The translations under genes and the position numbers were made by a program. This document shows positions 33,807-46,632 of a stretch of 64,000 nucleotides of DNA, piece by piece (position 1 is the stretch's first letter; every line of letters begins with the position of its first letter). Source of the stretch: Marsupella aquatica. Its lineage: Eukaryota > Marchantiophyta. The DNA is taken from assembly GCA_973895155.1 (NCBI GenBank), contig OZ316892.1:28334001-28398000 (forward strand), given 5' to 3'. The notes under the pieces were generated by a model that worked only from the letters and a program-made list of their open reading frames with translations, did no database searches and was not told the origin of the DNA.

Positions 33807-36800
33807 ATGGATAATTATGGAAATGATTATTTCATGTCCCAGGAGGGATATGCGTCTATCGACTTCACCCTCCTTGACAGGCCGAACAGCAAGTGAGTTT
33901 CATGGAGCTGCTTACGAAGCCTTGTTTTTGCGAAATGAGAGAATGCTTTACTGGAAGCTCGCGATGTTAAATGTCTACAGCGAGCTTGTTGACGTTTAAT
34001 GCATATCTGTTTGGAGTTTTAACTTGGGAAGTTGGGTGTGTATGAATTCGGAGTTTTAAAGTTTTATGTCTTTGTCTATCTTTCCAGTATTGCTTCTGCC
34101 CCGGAGTCCACAGCAGCTTTGCTTCCAGGTGAGAGCTTTAGTAGTAGCAGCGACTCACTGTTGACATTTTTCATTATTGGTCATATACACAAATAAATCA
34201 TATTTACAGGGCTTCACTGTGATTTGAGTTATTGCCTGTGGAAAAGTGAGCTTGGTCCATGCTTTTCCCACAAGTGAGCTTGGTCCATGCTTTTCCCACA
34301 TCTCTCTTTGATATCAATGGTAGAATCCAGGAATAGCTTTGCAGTGCCCTCTCTGGAAGTATTTAATTATTGAATGTTGTTATGTGTACAACCAGATCTT
34401 CACGTGACAGATTCGTCGTTTGCATCTTTCGACTTTTTAGATGCTCCTAATGTAGACGCTTTTGGTGGAGTGCTGCCTGATGAAGCACATTCTCGAGATC
34501 AAGGAGGGTAAGCTGCCGGTGGTCTATTCTATTCGTTCCTGGAGAACATTGGTCTTCTATAGAACTTCCAGCAAGATCTGTAAATGCTTCGTTTGGTTCC
34601 TACGTTCGACGGAGTGGGTCGAGTGGAGGCTGACGGCTTGGTTGCACACGGCATTTTCTATTCCCGTGTTACATTCTCATGGAAGTTTTTCCCTTTGTTT
34701 TGGCACAGCTATCGGTTCGATCAGCAAAAGAAGACGAAGGAGCGGTCTCTTCTTCAACAAAGCTCGGTGGGCCTTCACAGAGGGGTGAGGTCTCGGGAAT
34801 ACATTTTTCTTTGGAATGGGTCTGTTGAAACGGTGTCCTTAATTAACATTTGAGTACAGTTTCAGGGCACGGTCACCGACATCGTGTGACTCAATAAGGC
34901 AAATGCTGTCCTGTCTTCAGTAGCCGACTGGGTTGTTTCGGTGCAATCCGTGCAAATAATATTTTCATTCCCGGCAGGGCATAGCCTTTTCCAGATGCAC
35001 TTGATGGATTTTAAACGAATATGAGGCTGTCAGTTTTTATCGATATGCTTAGCTTTGATTGCTATCTCAAAACTAAAAAAATAAAAACTAAATTGGTGCG
35101 ACAGCTAATTTCCTCCTTGTAAGTACAAAGTTATCATTCCTTGATTACATGTGTTTGTGCTCATTTCTCAAATATGGATGAGCTCCCGGCCTGTACTTAG
35201 AACGGTTGCATTAAGACTAAGTAACGGCCGATCGAAGTTGGTGGTGCCCAGCTTGATTAAAATCCAGTTGTATTCTTGTGTGAAATTTACAGGATGGAGA
35301 CGCGGACTCGGAGCTGCCCTCGTCTGAGTTCCACATTCCGTTTGAAGTACAAAAACCAATATCAAATTTGGATTTCTTCTCACAAGGACACACCAAAGAG
35401 TCCGGGCACCAGGAGCAGCAGGCACAATCGGATCCTGGAAATGACGCAACAGATGGAAATCATGACTACTTTGAGCAAGGGCACATGGCTCAGCAGGCAC
35501 ACAATGCGGCAGGGGCTGGAGGATGGTATAATAGTTGGCCAGGTAGTAATAGTCAGGGAGACCAGACCCAGGTTTTTCTCCAGACGCCCTCATATGAGGA
35601 GGCTTCTGATGAGAGGAGATTAATGCAAATGAAAGGGAATGCTGCGCAGCTGGCTGGTCAAATGGCATATCAGAGTCCTCAGGTTCCAAGCTCGGATTCA
35701 GTACCAAAGGCTACGCACTCATTTTTGCAGACTACCCACGCATTCTTGCCTACAGCAAAACAGAATGATTCCAGGCAAGCATCTAACGTCGGGCTTGGTT
35801 TACCCAGTGCTCAAGTCAATGCCGCGAATTCCTCAGTTGTAAAAAACAGCTCCAGGCATCAGGCATACGACTATGAAGGTCTTATGAATGGAGCATCTGC
35901 AAACCAATTTCGGCAGAACTCGTCTGTAGAGAACACATCATCAGCACGACGGCATCATTCTAGCGATGCTAGTGTAGGTGGGCAGGATGCTCTGCGGGGC
36001 CATGCTCAGAGTCAGAGTTACAAGTATCCAGGACAAAATCTGGGGGCTATGGCGCAGATTGAAGTATCTCCTTTGAAGGTTAATGACTACGATTTTCTTG
36101 GGGGTCAGTACGCAATGAAAGGGCAGACCCAAGGCAACGAGATTGGTCAGCAGTTAGCGGTTGACGAGATGCAGGCTTGGCATCAGCATCCGTTGCTGTC
36201 TCAGTCAAATCAACAACAAGCCTCATACCAGCAGTCTTATCAGGATTTGCCCCGACAGCAGCAGCAGCACCACGTCGACCAGCAATCACAGAGTACGAGG
36301 CAGCAGCACGTTCAGCAATTTTTGGCTGCCAACCATCAAAACCAGAGTTTGGGGAACCAGCTTTCAGCATTTTTGTCTGAGAGCTCCCTGCAAGATATTC
36401 CGAGGGTGCCTGAGCGGCAAAATTCACAGTTAGCTGTTGAGAACCCAAGAGCACTCCTTCAGACTAGCTATCCAGCCACGAACAATGCCACCAATGTGAA
36501 TTGGTCGGCAGCTGATCCTTCTGCAATGGAAGGTCTTGCTCATGATTATCTGATGGGGGCAGATCAGAACTTCAACTGGCAGGCCCTTGCATTGAAAGCT
36601 TCTCAAGTGGGCCCCAATGCATACGGGTCCCTTCCAGTGACCAGAAGAGATACATCAGGGCAGGCCAGTGGTGGAACCTACCCAGCTATGCAAGGTGGTT
36701 TCCAAGATTATTATGCTGGATCTGGGAAGCTTACTCCTGCCAATGCGCAGGTTGAGAAACCCGTCGCAAGAAATCTTGGTGCTGAAGGATCAGGGGGCTC

Positions 36801-39800
36801 TATATACGGAAGTGCTTACCAGACAACAGAGGTTTATGATACCACAGCGAGCCTGCATGCTAGTGCTCAAAGTAGCAAACATCAGGCCATTGGAAAGCTG
36901 CCCTTCTGGCAGAACCCTTATCCTCAGACCGTTGAAGCAAATCGCAGTAGCAACAGTCTTGGCCAAACTAACCTTCCACCGAGGAGTCCTCAACTTCCAA
37001 CAGCTGAAGGGAGACAGCAGAGTAGTTGGAGTGGTCTTTCCGGTCAGCAGGAGACACTTCATGGTGGAATCTTTGCTCAGAATTTGGCTAATGCGGAGGC
37101 CTTGAAACAAAGCCTTCTGGCAGGTAGCAGCATTCAGCAGACTAGTCATCAGGCGGCAGATCTTCGACCATCCGCGAGGAATCAGAGCATCGAAGCAGCT
37201 CATTACTTGCAACAAAGTAGCACTCAGACAGCCTCAAGTTCACACTTCTTGAACGCCCTGGGTGCCAAGCAAAGCAATTGGAACAGACTGAGTATGCAGC
37301 AGAATGTGCCTCAGACTGGCGTGCCTGCTGAGACTCCATCTACTCTAGAAGCAAATCAGAAAAGTAACTGGACAAGTCTTAATATACAGCAAGCCAGTGC
37401 TGAAACTCAGCCGCTTGCGAATTTGAAACAGCAAAATCTTTGGGGTGGCCATACCGCACAAAGGAGTAGGCCCGCTGCTAACTCTCTTCATCTTTTCACT
37501 GATATGGATGCAAGACGTAGCGGCATGCAAAATAGCCATGAGTTGCAACAGGGGAGCGCTCAACCTTCTGGTGCTCACCAGGTGGGCAAGATTGATGTGA
37601 ACCTGCAGAGTAGTCACAATATTCAATCCAGCAGCGTACAAGGAAATGAACCACCAAATACACTGTTAGACCTGGAGACAAGCCAACAGAGCGGATGGAG
37701 GGATCACAGTCTCCTGCAAGGAGCGAATCAGACGAATAGCTCAATTCAGGGGTATAATGATTTAGATAAGACTTCCAGTTGGAGGAACATATGGCAGACT
37801 CCTTCCTCGGGTGAGGCATCCTCTCAGCTATTGGAAATGGATGACGGAAGGCAGCAGAACACTTTGTGGGGTCATAGTTTGCAAAAGAGCCGTCCGGAAC
37901 CAGTCGAGTCGCATGTTACCGCTATCAATTCAAGGGAACAGAGCGCTTGGAGTGCCCAGGATGTACAACAAGAGAGTCCTCAAACTAATCAATTACTGTC
38001 AAGTCTAGAAGCAGAACAACAACAAGGAAGTCACCATACGCATTCCTTAGGTGATAGACATCAGAGTGGCCAATTTGGCCACTTGCTTCATGAAGAGCGC
38101 GCTCATTCGAAAACCTCTGCCGAAGTCGATGCTCGGCATAATGCTACCCAGAGTGTTTACAGTTTGCAGTCACAGGTTGCGGCAACAGAGCAGGATGTGA
38201 GGCAGAAGGCCATTCAGAATGCTTACAACTTGCAGTCACAGGTGGGCATGACCGAAACAGATACCAGGCACAAAGCCAACCAGGACGTGTACAGTCTTCA
38301 GACCCAGATCCGCGTGGGAGAGGCAGATAACAGGTCTAAAAGCAACGTAAGTGCATACAACCTTCAGGCACAACTGGCATCTGCGGAAGCTGACGCCAGG
38401 CACAGAGCCAGTCAGCAAAACTCCTATACCTTGCAGGCTCAAGTTGCCATGGGTGAAACGGATGTGAGGCACAAGGCCAACCAAAATATTTATAACTTGC
38501 AATCCCAAGTCGGCTTGGGAGAAAAGGATTCTCGCCTCAGAGGCAGCCAAAACGTGTACAATCTGCAGTCTCAGGTGGGGTCCGTAGAAATTGATGCTCA
38601 GCATAAAGCAAGGCAGAACGCGTACAATTTGCAGTCTCAGCTGGTATCAGCAGAAGCGGAGGCCAGACTCAAAGCCAGCCAGAATGCTTACAGTCTGCAA
38701 GCTCAGGTGGGTGCTTATCCTCAGACGAGCAATATGGATGGAAGGCACGGTAGAGCACAATGGCCTCTTGGCTCGCAGCAGCAAGGTAATTCTCAGGCAG
38801 GGACATCCATGTTTGGATTCCCCAGTAGGTCAGGAAAGAATCAGGGCTCCCAAAACAGTGCAAATCTGCAAGCCTGGAATGCACCTGTTGGTCACGTGGA
38901 AGGTTGGCAGAAAAGTGGAACTGGTGGCAGTAGTCCCTTCCAGCAAGCAGACCTCATTCAGGTTGAAAATGTAGATTCAAGACAGCAAAACGCTCAAAGT
39001 GGAAGCAACTCGCGGCACAGTAGTCCTCAGAGTGAAAATCATTTGCAGTCTTTAAGCAGTTCAAGGCCCCCAAGTCGTTTGGGAAGACCAAATAATTCAC
39101 TGGATTCTTCTCTACCAGGGGCCATGGGGGCAACCGCGGTAAAACTCGCCTCCGTGAATCACTGGCAGAATCATAACAAGACCATTAGTTCAAACAATTC
39201 TCAAAGTGATGTCCTACCATCATGGTCTCAGGGGCATGCCTCCCCTGCAAGAGGAGATGTGGAGAAATTCAGTGCTGCAGGGAATTCAGCTGGTGGGAGT
39301 GGTGATGTTTTCCCACGATGGTCAAGTGGACAGAGCTTGCATTCTCAGCAAGATGTGGAGCAGGTCAACCTTGTAGGAGAATCTAGTAGTGCTCCAAATG
39401 AACTTCTGCCAACATGGTCTCGCGCGCAAAATTCAGCTTCTCGAAAAGATGTTGAGCATGCCATTCTTGGAGGGGAATCCAGGATTCGTACAAATGAGTC
39501 CCAACGGACATGGTCAAGTGGACAGAACAGGTTAGCTCAAAACAACGTTGAAGAATCCAGCAGCGGCTTAAATGAAGCCTCAACTACATGGTCTCGTCAG
39601 CAGAATGTCCCCGCTAGGAAAATTGTTGAGCAACCCAATTTAGGGGAATTAAACAATGAGATGAATGAGAACGATCTTCCAGCCTGGTCCCGCGGGCAAA
39701 GTGTGTATACTAGAAAAGACGAGGATGAATTGGATGGTGGTGAGGAATCCAACAAAGCTACAGAAGAGCTGCCAATTTGGTCACGTGGTCAGAACAAATC

Positions 39801-42800
39801 TACTCGGAGTGTTGTGGATCAGCTCGATCTTGGAGAGGATTCCAATAGCGGTAGGAATGAGGTGTTGCCGGCTTGGTCACGTGGACAGACTACAGCAGCT
39901 ATGAAGGATACTGAGCAGTCCAATCTTCCAGACGAAACAAATAGCGGGAGTGATTTTGTGCCCACTTGGTCACGGGGGCAGAGTGCACCCGCTGTAAGTG
40001 ATGCTGAGGAACTACATGTAGATGCCGAATCCAATATAGGGAAACCAGATGCTTCACCTGCTTGGTCACAGGGGCAGCATGCTTTGTCCAGGAATGACGA
40101 TGAACAACTAAATCACGCTGGAGATCTTAACAGTGGCGGCACCAACATTTCTGTGAAGGTGTGGCTTGATTTATCCTACCATTGATGTCATCTAATTCTT
40201 GTTTTGTTGTTGGCAATCAAGTAGTATGGTACTAGGTTTTAGGTCGCAAGATATAGTTTTAACACTGCTTAAGGTCTGGGGCATACTATCTTACTGCTAA
40301 ATTCTTACTAGATCCATTAAACGTCTGCTATGCAGGAATCTCTGATTGCTAGACCAGAAGCAGAAAAGAGAGCTCAAGCTGAGATGAGTTTCTTGGATAG
40401 AGGAACCCTGAGGGAGTCAAATTCGGGAGCTTCACCAGCACCCTCGCCAGAGAGCAACTTGTTCTCGTCATCTGCGAAGCAGAAACCCTCAACCAAAACG
40501 TCATCGCTTTCGAGGTTTTTGAATGAACCATACCTTCGATCAATGGATACCAAGAGGACCATGAGAAGGATCCGCAGTAGGTCGTTTGTATTTTCAGGGC
40601 TCTGTGGGATACTTGGACTTAGGATTGTGTCTTGCAAATTTTTGAGGAGCTAACGTTTGCACTTACTTTTACAGGAATACCCTAGAGCTTCTCAGCAGGC
40701 CTGAAGAACCCAATGAGAGCAGTTCCATGCACGATGAAGAAGTCGAAGAGGAGGAGTTGGACCTCGAGGACAGTGGGGCGAACGCATTGGGCATATCATT
40801 GGCCCATTTGCGGCGCCCTGGGCAGCCATCGGGCCCTCTGTCCCCGCAAGGCTTTGGGTTACGCTTAGCGCCACCATCACACCTCTCACAACGAGGGGAT
40901 CCAAGTCGGATGGTGCATACACAGCCAGGTCAAGACCTTCCTCAGTCAAACTCAAACAGCGAGAATGACCAGGCTCTCAACGAAAAGGTAGATCCTTCTA
41001 TTCCTAGCGAGGTTGGCACATCAGATCTAGCACCAGCTACGAGCACCGGAACGGATGCGCCAGCAAATTCTCAACCAGACTCTCATCCAATATCTCAAGA
41101 GCACGTACCTGCAGAAATTATTGAACATACCTCAATGCCGTCAAGTCAGCTTGATGGAAGCACAAGTCAGCCAGCAACGTTGTCTTCTGCCAGTGCTAAT
41201 GCGGGTGTCCATCAAGCTTTTCTAGATGGACGGCACAGTGCGGATAGTGGACAGCAAGGTTTAGACAGTGAAATTGCTCCGGCTCAGGGTATGGATCCTA
41301 TGGTCTCCGAAGATGGGAATGGTACAAGCAACTCGTTCGGTTCCTCTCAGGCCAACGTGATGGGTCATCTGACAAGCAGTCTACCGCACAAGGCTCAGCA
41401 TTCTTCAACAAACCTGCAGGTGCAGTCAGGTGGTGTTCAAACAGCTGGACTTTCGAAGTTGCTTAACACATTTAAAGACTCCCTTGCTGGGCAAAACAAA
41501 CAGGTATCTGGGCAGCAGCAAGCTGGAAATGTCGAAAGGGGCAACACAGGCGTGTTCGAGTCTTTTCGTCCGCACTTTGGCAAGCAAGTGAACGGCCTCC
41601 AACCTGGCCAGTGGGGTACGGTTTTCCAAAGGCTAGCCGCACAAGTTCAAAACAAACCAAATCAGACCAGTTTTGGGCAAATGCAGCCGAACGACAGCTT
41701 AGAGCAAGCTGCAACTGGTAGTGAATCTTTTTCAGGGAAAACAGGTGCTGTAGGTCACTATTTCTCAGGACAGGGATTTTCTCAGGGTCAAATTTTCTCA
41801 GGGCAAGCGACGTCGTCTGGTCAGCTTCAACCAGGGCAACCATTACACCAGGTTCAAACTGTTCCAGGACAAGAAAGTACTGCTGCCTCTCCACATCCTG
41901 GGCAAATTTACCACCAGGGCTATGGTCAACCAGTGCAAGGGATAAGTATGGATAACTCCCACCAAGGATACTTGCAAGCTCAGAGTCATACCATCCAGGG
42001 ACAAGGTATGCTACCTGATCAACATTCCATGGTGCCATCCCAAAATCTCTCAGCGCAAGTGAGTACTCCCGGTCAATCCTACCCTGGTCAGGCATATGCT
42101 CCGGGCCAGGTTCTTCCTGGTCAATTGAATCCTGCTGGTCGCTCTTACCCAGGACAAACATATAATTCAAGCCAAGTTCATGCAGCCCTTGGAAGCGCTC
42201 CAGGGAAGTCGTTCTCCCAAAGTCAAAATTATTCGGTCCAATCTGTTACTCCTGGCCAAGCCCTCCCGGGTCCTGAAACGCCAGGTCAGCCAATTTCAGG
42301 CCATATAATGAGTCCGGCTATGGCAAGCAAGCAGAGCAAGGCGCGACAGAATCGGAAATTTCCTCAGAAGGCAGCTGGAAATGATACAAATCAGACGCCA
42401 ATGCGAGGAGGCTATCCAGCTCAGCAATCTACGGGTTTCCAATCTCAGCAGTCACCAGCCCAAAGCATTTCCCTTGAACATCAGTACGGTCCCATGGTAC
42501 AACAGAGAGAGCTTTCTGCAAGTGTCCAGGCTTCTCAAGAGGAAACCCCTTCAGACGCTAGGCCTGACTCTCTGGTCGCTCCAGAAGGATTGGGCGTCAA
42601 GGATGCCAAGGATGGTGACAGCAGAGGATTGGGTGGAACAGAAAAATCTGGTGCCATGCCAGCCAGAGTAGAAGGGATCGATAGCATGCATGCTCCTCCT
42701 CGCAGTGGTCTTGAGCAGTACGGGGTACGACCAGATCAAAGCACTATGTTGCAACAGTGGCAAAATGCTCAGACTATGAATTCTCAATCTGTATTATCTG

Positions 42801-45344
42801 ACCATCAATTTCAAAGGATCTTGGAAGCTCGCCCTTCGCTTACCGCTGCTCTAGATGCATATAAAGGAGATCCGCGCCTTTATCAGTTGGCAATAGCTCA
42901 ACTTCGAGCCTCGCTGAATGCAGCACACATCGCAAGGCTTGCGCAGTACCAGAAGCAGGTAAGAGATCAGCAAGCGGTTGCAGCTTCAACAGGTGCTGTA
43001 AGGACTTCCTCTGATGGGTCCGCTGCTGCGCAGGCTGTTCAAGCTTCGCATGTAGCCCATGCTCAAGCAGCTCAAGCAGCTCAAGCAGCTCAAGCAGCTC
43101 AAGCGGCCCATGCCCAAGCACAATCTATGCATGCTTCCCAAGCTGCCCAAGTTCATGCTGCTGCGCAAACGGTCGAAGCATATCAGGCAGCTCAGGCAGC
43201 TCAAAAGGCTCAAGCGGTTCAAGCAGCCCAAGCACTGCATTCTGCACAAGGTGCACAGTCTGGTCAGACTGCTGATCAAGCGGCTCAAGCTGTTCAGGCT
43301 GCAATTATGAGCAAAAATGCGAATAATGCTCAGGCTGCTCAAGCTGCGCGTCTGCAATACCTAAGCCAACTTGCGCAACGAGGGCAAAATGTGAATGGAA
43401 TGGCCGGTCCGTGGTACTCTGGGATGGTTGGAAGGCCTGGTAGTAATGGACCTCTAGTTCCCTCCAGGATGGTAGAAGGTATGGGCCAAGACCCCACTGC
43501 AGCCAGTGTACCGTTTGGAGTTGGAAACGATGGCCTTTCTGGGAATCGGTTCCTTCCAAATTCCCATGTTCCTCCTCCGCAACCTAAGAAGCGGAAGGAG
43601 GCACCTGCCCTGCCTCCTTGGCGTGAAGTTATATCTCAAGCAGGCGGCTATGTCTCGAATATGAGGTGAGTGGACATACTCTTTCATTGTATGTCCTCTT
43701 GCTTTCGGATGTGCTGTTATTGGACCACCGTTTTCCACTCTGATGTACTTACAGCTTTTGCTTTGCTCGATTCTGCTGACTGGAGCTTTTCTTCACAGAA
43801 CCATGGGCTGCCTCTATTGTTGAAAGTTCTTGACAAAATTGTGGTGTTTTTTCTCAGTGGTTCTGAGCTGGAATGGGCTGCTGCAACGAATCGTATTCCT
43901 GAAGTGGTGAGTCCATTGTGTATTCGTGACAAATTACCTGCACCAAGGATTTGTACAAGAAACCTATGTTTATAAAATTTGACTATGTTTTGCTTTGACA
44001 TTTGTCTATGCCGACGCGCTTTAGTTCATTTACTTTTAGTTACGTTTAGTTTACCCTTGGTTTATACGTGCAGACCTCCTTCCCTCGTTCAAATGCCCTT
44101 GGTATCTCTCAGGATGATGTTAAAGGCGGGCCCTTTAAAAGATCACCGTCACTGATTATTTGCAATATTGCGTTTGCTTCTCAGGAATCACGCGACGAGA
44201 TTGTGGATGTAATGGACTCGAGAGCTGTTATTATTAGTCGGGCAAAAAGACGGCTGAGATTGACTACTCAATTGATGCAACAAATCACCCCTGCTGTACC
44301 CGCTACATTTATGCAAAGCAAATCAATTGAGGACCGTGAAAGTTCTTCATACACATTGTCAAAACTGGCATTTGCGGATGCTTGCCGAATTTCGTCTATT
44401 GCCCGTCGCATCAGGGAAGTTGCTGCTGCAAGAGATGCTGAGGAAAGCAGGATTGAAAAAGAGAGGGAATTGTGAGTACATTCAAATGCAAGCTGTCTAG
44501 TTTTGCATAAAGCAGGAGTATGTATTGTTGTTGAATAGCAATCTTCTCTTTACCAAGTATCACAAAGAAAGTGACAATCACAGATCAGTAGGCCTTTTGT
44601 CCATGCACTCCAAAGTCGTTATGAGTTGCCGGCAGTTTTGGTTATACACCACAGATCCATACTCAGTAGCTTTCTGTTGTGAGGATAATGGGAATGACAT
44701 TCACGAGACTTCTAATTCTAACTATACGAATTGTTAATGATGGGCAGAGCTATGAAGGAGGCCGAGAAAACTGGAGAAAACACAGGAAGACCTCTGCCCT
44801 TGCCTACCAATATTGCAGACAGGTTCAAGCTGCGGATGAAGCTCTTGGAGAATGACTTACAAAGGTGTCATTATCATTTGACCTGGAATTTTTATGTTCA
44901 AGTCCTTTAACTGGTGTCGCTGCTTAGCCCAATCTGAATGAATCTAAAGGTGTCTGTTTACTGGAGTGTTTATATGTCGTACTGTAGTTTTGCGTTCTTC
45001 GAGGGAAGTTATTCAATATCGTTATGTAATGGCCGCAAATTTAAGGGTTGAAGTTCCCTCCCAATAGCTTCCGCTTGGGAACATGATCATCTGAGAACGG
45101 AACTGATCTGCCGTTGTATCTTCTGTTCTGCAGGCTGGAAAATTCGCCATCGGCCGTTGATCTGGTGAAGGACATGCAAGACACTGAAAGAATTAGTCTC
45201 GTGAACCGGTTGGCGGTTCATCACACTCCCCTCTATTCACCGCAGAATTTAGATTCTCCCATCAGGGCAGTTCCACAGAAGCATGCTACAGCAGTACACA
45301 TGCCAAGTAAGTTACCAGAAGGGCTTCTCTGTGTATCTTTGTGA
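33807..45344 (+). CDS. Giant Gln/Ser-rich repeat protein, plant 'dentin sialophosphoprotein-like' family, 3,063 aa
   Basis: Exons are 33807-33892, 34088-34128, 34396-34507, 34709-34784, 35293-40158, 40336-40580, 40675-43665, 43858-43906, 44074-44471, 44748-44864 and 45134-45344. All introns are GT-AG and the total of 9,192 nt is in phase. Exons 5 and 7 hold 85% of the protein and are disordered and repetitive: W-centred Gln-rich units, a 22-residue repeat (~1,061-1,245), a WSRGQ repeat (~1,416-1,700), PGQ-rich sequence (~2,165-2,355) and an Ala-Gln tract (~2,597-2,707). A basic PKKRK motif (~2,778) suggests nuclear location. The C-terminal ~270 residues, in small exons, are conserved-looking: LPPWREVISQAGGYVSNMSG, AKRRLRLTTQLMQQI, LAFADACRISS, MKLLENDLQRLENSPSAV. 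From memory this matches the C-terminus of Arabidopsis At5g07940/At5g07980-type proteins, whose function is poorly known. It is about twice their usual length. The last exon could continue past a GTAAGT at 45,306. Confidence 0.85.
34246..34301. repeat. 28-bp tandem duplication in intron 2
   Basis: GTGAGCTTGGTCCATGCTTT begins at 34,246 and again at 34,274, with identical continuation. It is a recent duplication of no evident function. Confidence 0.9.
38158..38711 (+). repeat. 66-bp coding repeat (22 residues), eight full copies plus a partial
   Basis: Nine Y-x-L-Q-[SAT]-Q-[VIL] motifs recur every 22 residues (one spacing is 23). Each is followed by a charged half with the pattern E-x-D-x-R-x-K-A-x-Q-N. 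The array lies inside exon 5 of the giant gene and keeps frame. Copies differ at many third positions and at some residues, so the array is not newly expanded. Confidence 0.95.
39214..40130 (+). repeat. ~32-residue coding repeat with WSRGQ core, ten copies
   Basis: Ten W-S-[RSQ]-[GQA]-[QH] cores occur about 27-35 residues apart. The pattern between them is roughly ...R-K-D-V-E-Q...L-G-E-E-S-N-S-G...N-E-x-L-P-x-W. The charged linkers and the single invariant Trp resemble short linear motifs in multivalent disordered proteins. The array runs to near the end of exon 5. Confidence 0.93.
43063..43103 (+). repeat. CAAGCAGCT coding microsatellite (Gln-Ala-Ala)
   Basis: About four and a half units of a 9-bp repeat encode AQAAQAAQ. 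They sit within a wider Ala/Gln-rich stretch (43,020-43,370) that probably forms a long helix. The exact repeat makes the tract prone to length change. Confidence 0.9.
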
Positions 45345-46282
45345 TATATTGCCATGGTCGGGCGAATGGAGGGTTACTCTCACTTGTACTATGTACATTA
45401 GTTTTGTATATTACAAAGAGTTGAGCTGTGAGCCCGATCTCTAGAAACTAGGAGCAGGTGGATATGAATACTTCTGCATATTTGAGGCGAGAGACCGGGG
45501 CTTACCATATTGGAACCAAAAGGAAATCAATTTTGATTACTTGCTGTTTTTGCTTCTCAAACATAAAGCAAGGGGATGCTGATGCTTTGCTCCAGATCAG
45601 ATGGAGGAAGGTGTCTTCTTAGTTAGAAGATGAGTCATGTTGTGGTTGAGCATTTGTTCATCTCTCTCAATATGAAATGTGCACCACACCGAAGATGTGG
45701 TCTGTCATCGTCACTCTGTACAATGAATTTTTTCCGGTGTCATACTGTTAGATGTGCAGTTCTCTTTGCTCATTTGATCCTCATTTGATCCAGTCAAAGT
45801 TGGCCGTTAAGGGACTGTTGATGGTTGTGCCATGTCTCTACTTGGAAAGCTGCCAGAGAAAAAATCATTGATGTGGTTCGCTAACAAAGTACTACAGAGG
45901 ACCAAACCGAAAAACCTCAAAGAACAGAGGTCTGAAAACCACTTATACCAGGTCAAAATTCGCCAGCCTTAAGATGATTTCACTCCTTTCAAAGTAGACC
46001 TGAATCGCAAATAGCCACGACGGAGCAATATTGTGACGGAGCTTGCCAACTTCACATTCATAGAACTTACGAAATTGCACATGCTTGATCTTCGTGAATT
46101 TGGGATGTGAGTACTCAAAAACGTGTTTTCCAGCTGAAAAACTGAATGATTCTTCCGCTATTCTTCCGTAAATGGTAGAAATTAGAGACTACCCGTACTC
46201 CCAATCAAAGACAAGTGGAACCCATGTTTTGAGTGGGAGTGGGACGTGGCATGTTGTGGAACCTTGGATGCAATATGGGTTC
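45345..46282. other. 3' flank of the large gene, no gene recognised
   Basis: Probable 3' untranslated region grading into intergenic DNA. No frame or RNA gene stands out. Confidence 0.5.
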
Positions 46283-46632
46283 GTTGAGTTTGAAGGGGTT
46301 GCTGACCCAGTTTCAGCAGTTCCATAGCATATGCTGCCCCAAACAAACTTGTTGAGTTGGAAGTGGTTGCTGACCCAGGTTCAGCAGTTCCATGGCATAT
46401 GCTGCCGCCAACAAACTGCAGAACAGCAGGGCGGGAGAGATTGCCACCCATCCTGAGAGCTTGTTCCATGAGGTTGCCAAAGTGGCTAACCTGCTTTAAA
46501 ACCTTGCAAAAACACTGATTACAAGCAAAGGTGGGAGAGATTGCCACCCATCCTGAGAGCTTGAATGTTCCATGAGGTTGCCACAGTGGCTACCTGCCCT
46601 AGACCTTGAGAAAACACCTAGTACAAGCAAAG
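46283..46632. repeat. Two adjacent local tandem duplications (68 bp x2; 100 bp x2)
   Basis: GTTGAG.TTGAAG.GGTTGCTG begins at 46,283 and 46,351. GGGAGAGATTGCCACCCATC begins at 46,433 and 46,533. Both pairs remain highly similar, so both are fairly recent. Neither keeps a protein-like frame. Confidence 0.85.

Noticed and set aside
34709-34784. Alternative reading of exon 4 as LSVRSAKEDEGAVSSSTKLG
   Set aside because: It reads naturally, but its phase does not fit the donor of exon 3 or the acceptor of exon 5. The chosen frame fits both.
35168-35707. Minus-strand frame of 179 codons opposite the giant gene's exon 5
   Set aside because: It lies opposite a well-supported plus-strand exon and has no recognisable content.
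43797-43857. Alternative start of exon 8 at the TTCACAG before ACCATGGGC
   Set aside because: Joining there gives a stop after eight codons. The next acceptor, TTCTCAG at 43,857, stays open and leads to the conserved SELEWAAATNR segment.
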